Positions 55,982 through 64,000 of a DNA stretch of 64,000 nucleotides are shown in pieces (within the stretch, counting starts at the first letter, position 1; each line of letters starts with the position of its first letter). The position numbers and the translations under genes were made by a program. The notes beneath the pieces were generated by a model. It made no database searches. It was given only the letters and a program-made list of their open reading frames with translations, and was not told the DNA's origin. The stretch lies in NCBI RefSeq assembly GCF_000003815.2, contig NC_049989.1, forward strand, positions 17,182,287 through 17,246,286. Reading direction: 5' to 3'. The DNA is from Branchiostoma floridae (lineage: Eukaryota; Chordata; Leptocardii; Amphioxiformes; Branchiostomatidae).

Positions 55982-56104
55982 TGTCAGCAGCAAGAGTTCC
56001 TTCGTGGTGCTTATACCAGTCGTCTCGCCGCACTGCAGTCCGAAGTACACTGATGCCTTCAACATTGCCTGGTGGCAATTCTTTATTTGTCCAGCAATCA
56101 CCTG
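55982..56104 (-). CDS. Possible exon, unassigned
   Basis: Between an acceptor-like AACAG and a donor AAG|gtacgt the minus strand is open: GDCWTNKELPPGNVEGISVL, then DDWYKHHEGTLAADK. It may be an upstream exon of the hAT-like relic. Only splice-like borders and an open frame support it. Confidence 0.3.
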
Positions 56105-56404
56105 TTAGATTTATGATGAATACCTGTCAAAGTCGCTGAATTGAAATCAACAGATGATGCTTGCATACCTGCTGACAGAAAAAGAAACAATTTGAATGCA
56201 CTATAGTATGCTACTCGTAGTTGAGAAAAAGCACCTATGCTATAGTTACTCCAAACTTGCGAGCAGTACATGGTTGAGCAATACGCTTAGAACTTTTACT
56301 ACCGCTGAGCTATAACTGAACCGTCCGAGGATGCATATATATACACAAGTATAAAAATCTCTGACATGGGCTCAAATTGCTTAGTCAGGAGTAAATACTT
56401 GAGT

Positions 56405-56735
56405 CCGGTTAAATTGTCATGTTTTAGAAATAGCTATAGTGTGTTGTCATATAAAAATATATTCTCGTGTATAAAAAACAGTAAAAACCGGTTAAATTGT
56501 CATGTTTTAGAAATAGCTATAGTGTGTTGTCATATAAAAATATATTCTCGTGTATAAAAAACAGTATAAAGAACAAACACTCAATGTTATACTTGTGTAT
56601 ATATGCATCTATTGTACAGTGGTCAAAGCTAACCTGTGTTAATAAGTAACTGTACAGTCTGGTTAGTTTGTCATGCTTTAGACAAGGCAGTATGTTGTAA
56701 TATAAAAAAAATACTCAAGTATAAAACCAAATCAC
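56405..56735 (+). repeat. 83-bp direct repeat, 2 near-identical copies plus a diverged third
   Basis: Copies start at 56405 and 56488 (CCGGTTAAATTGTCATGTTT), period 83 bp. A third, diverged copy starts near 56659 (TGGTTAGTTTGTCATGCTTT). Confidence 0.9.
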
Positions 56736-57134
56736 ATAAAACTTGTAGTACATTAACGATTTGTTGACTATCTATACCTGAGTTATATCCGCATATCACT
56801 GTCGATTTATAAACTCTCGATATCAAATATACATTAGCCTTGTAGCTCCTCCCCTCCATCAGAAATCTGAACCAAATGTATACTGTCAAATATATATGAT
56901 ATATAAGCCACTATTGTACACACCGGATATACTGACATGTTTTAATAAAGGCATCATTTAGTCATATGAAAATAAACTTTCGTGTTTTAAACAAATATAC
57001 ACCAGCCTTGTGGAACATTATTTCAGATTCTAACACGGCGACAGGACTGGAGTAAAGGATGTTTAGGGGAGGAAATGGGGTCAAAGAGTAAGATGTGAGT
57101 ACTGGAGAATGTTAGGGTCTTAGATGTCTGGTAA

Positions 57135-58243
57135 TCAAGCTGCTGGTTCGGCACCGACGTTGGCCCTGCAGTAAGGGCAGGTGTCCTTCTGTAACAAATT
57201 AACAATGTTTAGTTGTTTTTGCTTTTGACATGTGTTTCACCCAAATGAAAACTTACAAACATACTCAGACCCAAAGATTGCCCAGGGTGATAACTGTGAC
57301 GACCGTAATCAACACCATCACTACGTCATTACTATGGACGAATTTATATACAAACCTTGTCCAACCACGGGATAATGCATTGGAGGTGGAAATGTGTTGA
57401 CAAGGTAGTGGCAGCACCTTATTTCCCAGTTCGTACTCTTCCAAGCAAATGCTGCATTCTGAGCCATTATCTGTTGACCGTTTGGGAGGGAAAATATAAA
57501 CTTTGTAAGATATATATATATATACATGTAATATTAATATCAAAGCATATGGTGGTCATATAGTGATCAAGGTTAATCACTTTGTAATGTATAATCGGTA
57601 TATGATATGTAAGACATTTTTTATGTATAGGCGGCCATTGTCGACATACTGTTTCCATGCATTCGCTGTTTTCAAAATGGCCATGTTGACGTCAATTGCG
57701 CAGCCTTGATACAGGGTATTATTTACCAAGGTCCTCCTGGCACACTCTCCGGCTTGGATCCTCATCTGCCGGCATCTGTTCCATGAACGCGATCATCTGC
57801 AATATATAATACAAATATCACATCAGGATAATTGCCAAGATAAAGAGTACAGACTAATACGCACAATATACTGATCACGTAAAATTAAATTCACCATGGG
57901 ATTGTCTGTGTGTTTTTTTTTGTAGTGTGCATATCTCAATATCTTCTTGATGTATGGTTTGTGGTTTGGTGTTGGGAGTCAAAGGTCAAGGTGAATTATG
58001 TGCCTCTATATGTGGCTAATGCAAAGAAATGCCCCGACAAATTCAATGTATTGTACATCAATGACTTCATATGACATTTTTACAATCGATCATAATTTAC
58101 CTCATTAACCCTATCATTGTCAATGTCTTCTACACCCTCTTCTAGTTCATCGTCATCTTCAACTTCCACCTCAATGTCATCCAAGGCCATCATCAGACCC
58201 AAGACGTCATATAGGTCTGGGACGTCTGGCAGATCCACATGCT
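57135..58243 (-). pseudogene. RING-H2 finger gene, four in-phase exons with one frameshift
   Basis: Exons in order on the minus strand: 58243-58101 (acidic; VEVEDDDELEEGVEDIDND), 57796-57727 (MIAFMEQMPADEDPSRRVC), 57470-57356 (SECSICLEEYELGNKVLPLP then CQH), 57188-57135 (KDTCPYCRANVGAEPAA, stop). All junction phases agree if one base is missing after the CQH triplet. The frame one base over then reads FHLQCIIPWLDK, completing a C3H2C3 RING. RING-H2 proteins are E3 ubiquitin ligases. The gap is next to a TTT run, so it is either a young pseudogene or a base-call error. The exon 57796-57727 also reads through its donor as another open frame. Upstream exons were not found. Confidence 0.62.
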
Positions 58244-59089
58244 CTGATAAAGATTAAAAATAGACTCAATATCATCATGTGCAAATGGTGTTCCAAGAAA
58301 TATCGTACGGGCAAAATTAATGCACGCGATATGACAATTTGGCACTAGGTCACTTTAAAATGATGTCATGTTTGTAGTTGTAGTATACTTTGTCCGCTAG
58401 TGTAAAATGGTGTTATGCGATTCAACTGGTCATGTGATGCTATATATCTGGGCAAGATGGTACCAAGAAGGAATAAGAACGCGCGGCGCTAAATCATAAG
58501 TGGACATGAAAGCAACCAGATGTTAACGCCACCATCATGGGAATCAGATTTTAACTGTCACAGGGAAAGAAGTTCTTCCTGGCCATCATACTGTAGTTGA
58601 CAACTACAGTCCCCTCGGTTGGCCTGTAGTACACCACCCTGTCTCATACTTCCTCCGTTGCTTGGTCAATGTTCTTGAGTAGTGGACCAGCATAAAAGTG
58701 TATGGTTGACACCTCGTGTTGTCGCCCAGTCTTCCTTTACCGAATTTCATTTGTCCCATTCATTGCCATGGTTACAGCATGGATCCAAAATGGAGGGCAC
58801 AAGGTGATCTTGAAAGGTGGCTTTGCCAGATAAGTGATGGTCGTTCGAGTTTTTTTTTTCATGTTGTCGGGCCATGTCGGGTAAGGGATAAGGCGGTATG
58901 ATACTTCATCCTGGCATTTGGGGCTGATGTGCTGTTCTGTTTTCCTGGAAGTTTCACGTCTTCTTCTTTTCGGCAGTGAACTCTGTAGTGGTGAATGTTG
59001 CAGCGGTGGATTTCCCGGGAAAAACACACTTAGTCTAGTCTATGTTTCAGCCCTTTGTCCGTAGCCTGTACCCTCTGAGTATACTGCCA

Positions 59090-59214
59090 CTATTCTCGGG
59101 CTGGTGTGCAAACCCTTGGAGATGTTGTCGTCTCTTCTTCCTCCTCATCAGTTGAATTGCATTCTTCGTCATCAGTACCCAAGTTGAGTGCTTCTTTAAT
59201 GCCAAATTCAATGT
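59090..59214 (-). CDS. Possible acidic exon
   Basis: After acceptor attttgtag the minus strand reads FGIKEALNLGTDDEECNST, then DEEEEETTTSPRVCTPARE, stop (59090-59092). Its style matches the acidic exon at 58101-58243, but phases do not join in an obvious way. It could be a terminal exon of a separate relic. Confidence 0.35.
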
Positions 59215-59219
59215 CTACA

Positions 59220-61128
59220 AAATGTTTGAAATAAGTTATTGATATGCAGGTATACATTGACTTGATATCACGATAGTTTAAGAAATAGAAATGTCATATT
59301 TACTTCATGTTCCACTGCAACATTATGCAACAAATTGGACAATCATTCGATTATACTAAGGATACATTGGCCTATAGAATGACTATTGCTACATTATCAA
59401 AATATAAGATGGAGTTTTCTGAATTTGAACGCCGATGCAAGGATGGGCACTTCCGAAAACACCCCAAAATATGTATATGTTGGCTTTCAAACAATTAATT
59501 TAAAGCCAAAACATTCAGTGAATGGTGTCGTGGCAGTGGTGGCATGATTCTGAGATCACATGAACACACATGATGTTTAACAGGGATTGGACGGGTATGA
59601 TTATTTGAAATTCAGAACCTCCTACCAGTTCTCAGGAAAACCAATCCTCAACTCCAGAATTGCGCATGGTGTCATAGGTTGCATTAGATGTGTAGACTAT
59701 AGCCAGGCACCAACGGATCATTATGTGATACCACCTAATTGTTCATGCATCGTGTTGCTGTGTAGTTGCTATAGTTGATGCTCATACAAGAAATGTTGCG
59801 CTGAGTTTTCTTTGAACTGTCTTTGATTCGCTGACTTGGGAATTCATTGCAAAAAGGCATGCTGACTCTCGTCGCCATTGCAGCATTTTTTTTCTACAGA
59901 CTCCCTGACCTGGCCGGCTACTTGCTTTTGTTTTTGGCAAGGGTCTTCTGTAACTTATTTTACGCTGTAGATTAGCAGTCTAGCCTTCAGTTGCTCCTCC
60001 GTGAGATGTTTGTTTGGGACCCTTCATAAGTGTAAAGATCAACGTTCTGCTTGTGCCTTGTCCTGTGTGGGGCTCCTCCTTTGGACTTTGGACAAGCCAA
60101 CAACAGTCAAGTTCCCTTCTCTGAATCTCCTCTCATGGGGGACAGGTTCAAGACCACAAGAGAAAAAACCCATGGTAATAATTACTATACTTGTATGGCT
60201 GGTACCAGTCACTGATAAGCATCAGGTCCATGTTGTTGGGTTCTTTCGTGCTCTTTGGATACATATATTAGCCACCATTAACAGACTTTGATTACCTCAT
60301 GGGAACAGTACCACATCTGCGACGCAACTCAGATCGCCTATAAGGGGCTATAGAATGAGACAAACTCGCACTTCCTGGACACATTGTGACCGTTCGCCTT
60401 GGTATAGAATGCCTCTTCCATAGTATACACTTGGGGTATACCACGCACTTCACGAATGCAGTGTAGCCATTGTTGCCGCCTTTGTTGCTGTGCACAGCAT
60501 TTTTTTTAATTCCTGGGATGTTGTTTGCTGTGTAAGGGTTGTTAAAGACGGCGGTCAATGCTGTCATTAGGAAGGTCTGGACAAGAAATTTTCGATATCC
60601 TGTTTGTGTGCCAATTTCTCAGGCTTCCACAGATTAATTACAAGGGAATAGATGATGTAGTAGTGGGAGAATGAAATTCAAATAATGGCTGTGCCATAAT
60701 GTTGTGATGTCTGTTGAGTCTGCTATGCAATCTACCTGGTGTCGGTTGTCATCTCTGACGCCGTCCTCTTCGTCTGACATTAGTTCTTACGTTACTCCAG
60801 CCTAAACACCTGCTCTTCCTCAGTCTGGACGACTTCACTTCTTAATTCCAGCAACTAGGGGTAAAGTATAGAAAATTGAAATACGCCAGTACATCCAATG
60901 AAATCAGATAGTATATGGGATTAGATTGAAATCGCCAGTATCTATATCATATGACATTGGAGTAGATTTCATATGTCAGTTTCGCGCAGAGTTGAAAAGT
61001 AACAGGGACGATTTCGTAAATTAAAATTGGGTTTATGAGCTCAACTTGTTCTTGTTTGTACATAATTAGGCGTTAGTTTCGCATACAAACACAGACTTAA
61101 AAAAACTAACTAGAGTTCGGCGACCTCA
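59220..61128. other. Stretch with weak coding traces only
   Basis: A minus-strand frame at 60292-60567 (MTALTAVFNNPYTANNIPGI ... GYTAFVKCVVYPKCILWK) and a possible start MSDEEDGVRDDNRHQ at about 60779 look protein-like, but no family is recognised. Their closeness to the MULE relics suggests the N-terminal part of such an element. Confidence 0.35.
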
Positions 61129-62101
61129 TACCTCCATGAAAATTTAGAGCTTTCGTAAATTTCATGCAATTGACTAATACATTAACATAATTTATGCATG
61201 GTGTTGTTCATCATTGACTAACGTACACATGTCACAGTTATAAAATTCCCATTATTAAGCATAAAGCGGTTTTGCAATTTTAAAAAAAAAATATGCAAAT
61301 AAATTCCTCATTACCATATTTGGTATCTGCTTATATTCCACCTACCATAATTAACATGTGTTACATTTATTGAAGTCCAGTTATTGAAAACAATGGAATC
61401 ACACAATTTCCTCATTAATTATGCAAATTAAGTCCTCATTTGCATAACATGTATATCATTATGAACATCTTTGCCTAAGCTACCCGCATGCCTAAAATAC
61501 AGGCAATCCGTCGTTCCTTTCTGCTGTCTCTTTGAAGTGTCTTGACAAAATGCCCCTGCAGTTCCACAATTAAATGTTCGGGGGCTGACACTTGCCCCAA
61601 TTTTTCATGGCACTAAAAGCTATCTACCACCTAAATGTCAAGACCATAGCATGTCTGGAACAAGAGATACATTGAAAAAACTGCTATTATAGAATATTCT
61701 CATTGATTATGCAAATGTACTCCTATTTTGCATAATTAGTATCCTATCGTGTACAACATTGTCTAAGGTACCTACATACCAAAAATCATGAAAATCCGTT
61801 GTTTCCTTCTTGAGTTATCCTCTTCAGAAGTTTTTGAAAAAAAATGCCCGTGATATCCCAAAACTAGATGCTAGGGGGGCCAAACTTATGTCATTTCTTC
61901 CTGAGCACAAGAGCTATCTAACACTCAAAAATCGTGACCATAGCATGTTCAGAACACCGAGATAGCAAACCCGGAAGTTGCGCTGCAGTACCAAGGGAAG
62001 CCGCTAGGGGGCCCAAAATCTAAGAATTTCTAGCTTTTATCACACCCTACCAACACACCAAGTATGAAACCAATCCACCCGACCGTTCTTGAGTTATCTT
62101 G

Positions 62102-62173
<72 letters not shown>

Positions 62174-62220
62174 GACAAACGCGGGGTAAAATATAACCTG
62201 CATGACATTTCATGGAGGTA
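61129..62220. mobile_element. MITE-like element with TACCTCCATGAAA ends and an internal (CA)n
   Basis: TACCTCCATGAAA at 61129-61141 is the exact inverse of 62208-62220, with TA at each outermost end. The interior has two or three diverged tandem blocks of about 260 bp (each with TCCGT(C/T)GTT, ACCATAGCATGT words) and a (CA)n tract followed by GACAGACAAACGCGGGG, a common arrangement in marine-invertebrate repeats. Confidence 0.7.
62105..62168 (+). repeat. (CA)n microsatellite
   Basis: About 32 CA units. Confidence 0.97.
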
Positions 62221-62329
62221 ACTAATCTAACAAAACTTATTCCTCTATTCTAAAATCAATTCAATGTGCCAAGGGCTTTGCCCTTTGTCTGCAGACAAAA
62301 TATTTGCATAATAGACATACTAATAATAA

Positions 62330-63312
62330 AACTCACCTTCTTTCTCCGGGACCCAGGTGCTTATCCTTCCTTTATTTTGTCGCATTTTCTTTGTTCTCTG
62401 GAAGGCTCAGTGTATAACTTTGACGAATGGTCTTGTAGTACCCAACACACGCGACTGGAAAAAAAAGTGTATAAATGTTTATTTTGTATAAACCAAACGG
62501 TATCGAATGTAATTCTACGTTACCATAATTGTCTATTTTGAACATGTACATGCATCATATAGAGCAATGGTTTAAGGATCATCATGGCAGAAAAAAAAAG
62601 AAAATTCCACACATAAGCCGCATGAAGAGTATAAGTTATACTATGTACAGGACAACAAAGACCGTCTTGTATTGCCTGTTTTAACAAATGCAAAAGGGGA
62701 AGCTTGAAGCACAGTTACCTCGGATGATATCTGGCGGATGCTCGCAGTTAGCTTTCCTAAGAAAAGTCCTCACTGTAACATGTGGGAGAGTGTTGAGTCT
62801 AAAACGATGATGATGAAAACTGTTACAAAGGTTTTTTGTAAAGATAGTTTTAATTATTTTTTTGTGTTACATAACCAGATAAAAAATAGCCTTTGTCAAA
62901 ACTACACGTGTTACATACAACAAGACTACCCTGATATTATCGTCACACAAGCTTCCAATACACATTACATTATATATGTACTACAATAAACTAGTAATTT
63001 AAATGTCCCTAGGTACAAAGTGACAATGAAAAAAAATAACGTCGACAAAAGAAAATCAAAATTCACATTTTCATCATTTACAGCGTATTTGCACATATCT
63101 GGCCTCTACTAAAAGTTGTCAGGGGAAAAATCCTTACCATGTAAAATGCCATGCCGGCATGGTGGGCAGTTTAGCAGATCACGGGCAGTCTTTTCTCCGT
63201 TCTTATACTTGATTCATAGCTTGAAAATTGCCTCTTGGGCTATCATGCTGCCCCTTCTTTGCGTACGGAACAGTTTCTTGTCTTTGACGAGCCTGATGTT
63301 GAGATGTACACT
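62330..63312 (-). pseudogene. MULE transposase C-terminal exons, copy 2
   Basis: Minus strand: VHLNIRLVKDKKLFRTQRRG, EAIFKL, a stop, then IKYKNGEKTARDLLNCPPCR. The stop replaces the Trp normally found in the F-x-L-W-x-x-Y motif. A donor (gtaagg) follows at 63137. The downstream exon-like block at 62460-62340 matches 50970-50833 of copy 1 (CVGYYKTIRQSYT). Intron sequence also matches (62996-63070 to 51277-51350), so this is a segmental duplicate of copy 1. Its 5' side is cut at 63309 by another repeat. Confidence 0.65.
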
Positions 63313-64000
63313 ACCAAAAAACTGTTTTCTTATCTTTCTTGTTTCTTGTTAAAAACAGAAAAAAATTCTTAAAATAAGAAAGCTTTCTGTATTTAAGAAA
63401 AAAAAATTGTCAACGCAGTAAGAAATTTTTTTCTTACTATCATAAGTAATTTTTTCTTAACAGCACTTTTCTTGATCTGAGATTATTCTTCTCACAAGCA
63501 CGTACGTACGCAAAAGCTACTTCCAAAATGTTATTCTTGCAGTAAGTCTTTTTCTAAATGCAGATATTTGCATCTGGCTGCTTTCACTTGGAAATACTAT
63601 TTCACTTGAATTCTATTTATCTTATAACATAAAACTAATTATTGCAAAGATTCAGATCTTTGAATATCTTTAATGTAATTATAACTTTTAAGTTGAAAAT
63701 CCTCACAATGAGAATTTCTAAGATGCATTTTCTCAAATCAAGACTACTTTTCTTGCTTGAAGAACAAATTTGGTTTCTTATTTCTAATGTCTTTGTTCTT
63801 ACACCAAGAATCAAAGCTTTTCTGACTTCAAGACCTGAATTCTTATCGCCTAGAAATGTTTATGGTCCCTAAGACTTAGGTTCTTAAGATTTATGTTCTT
63901 ATATCAAGAAAACTGTTCTCACTTCAAGAACTACATTCTTATTTATTATAAGAAATGATTTCTTATTTCTAAGATTTATGTCCTTATACCAAGAACAATA
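63309..64000. mobile_element. TTCTT/AAGAA-rich element starting CACTACC (possible CACTA-type, right end outside window)
   Basis: The MULE homology stops exactly where CACTACCAAAAAACTG begins. From there nearly every 15-20 bases carry TTCTTA or TAAGAA words in both orientations (e.g. TTCTTATATCAAGAA). Dense short subterminal repeats in both directions behind a CACTA start are typical of EnSpm/CACTA elements. The other end and the 3-bp target duplication are beyond the window. Confidence 0.5.

Overview
The window looks like nuclear DNA of a lancelet (Branchiostoma/amphioxus-like animal). The reasons are a multi-exon animal gene with GT-AG introns, domain combinations typical of lancelet innate-immunity genes (MACPF with C-type lectin, LRR-transmembrane), and dense, diverse transposon relics. 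The species call is inference; another marine invertebrate deuterostome cannot be excluded from sequence alone.

Region 1 (about 0.5-16.7 kb, + strand): the 3' fifteen exons of one large gene. Every exon-intron phase fits, and the joined frame gives 984 codons ending at a stop at 15482-15484. The order is: second half of a MACPF pore-forming domain; an unassigned segment; a FAMeT-like segment; furin-like Cys-rich repeats; eight GCC2/GCC3-type repeats; one EGF-like domain; and a C-type lectin domain with an EPN sugar-binding motif. It reads as a secreted lectin-targeted perforin-like immune effector. The 5' end lies upstream of the window. The introns hold a Tc1/mariner-like MITE, hAT-like MITEs, tRNA-derived SINEs, LINE tails and a 91-bp-arm hairpin.

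Region 2 (16.9-23.0 kb): three separate TTAA-flanked, piggyBac-type non-autonomous elements, a (TA)n tract and a lone leucine-rich-repeat exon on the minus strand.

Region 3 (24.1-25.7 kb, + strand): a complete two-exon gene for an LRR receptor-like protein: signal peptide, LRRs, Cys-rich LRRCT, one C-terminal transmembrane helix and a six-residue tail.

Region 4 (29-49 kb): a transposon graveyard. It opens with a TATA-like box and a Q/P/A-rich gene carrying a 48-bp minisatellite, followed by relics of a tyrosine-recombinase element, an L1/Tx1-type LINE, a nearly full-length CR1/Jockey-type LINE, a MULE transposase, an EnSpm/CACTA-like transposase, a pogo/Tigger-like transposase, a sequence headed by the 5' end of U2 snRNA, and more LINE ends.

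Region 5 (50-64 kb, mostly minus strand): relics of a C2H2 zinc-finger gene, a MULE transposase present in two diverged copies about 11.6 kb apart, a hAT-like (ZNF862-like) transposase split by a 1.84-kb foldback element, a RING-H2 gene with in-phase exons and one frameshift, and, running off the right edge, a TTCTT/AAGAA-rich element that begins with CACTA.

Only the MACPF-lectin gene and the LRR gene look intact. The RING-H2 gene and the Q-rich gene are possible genes with frame breaks that could be real or assembly errors. Nearly everything else is mobile DNA at different stages of decay.
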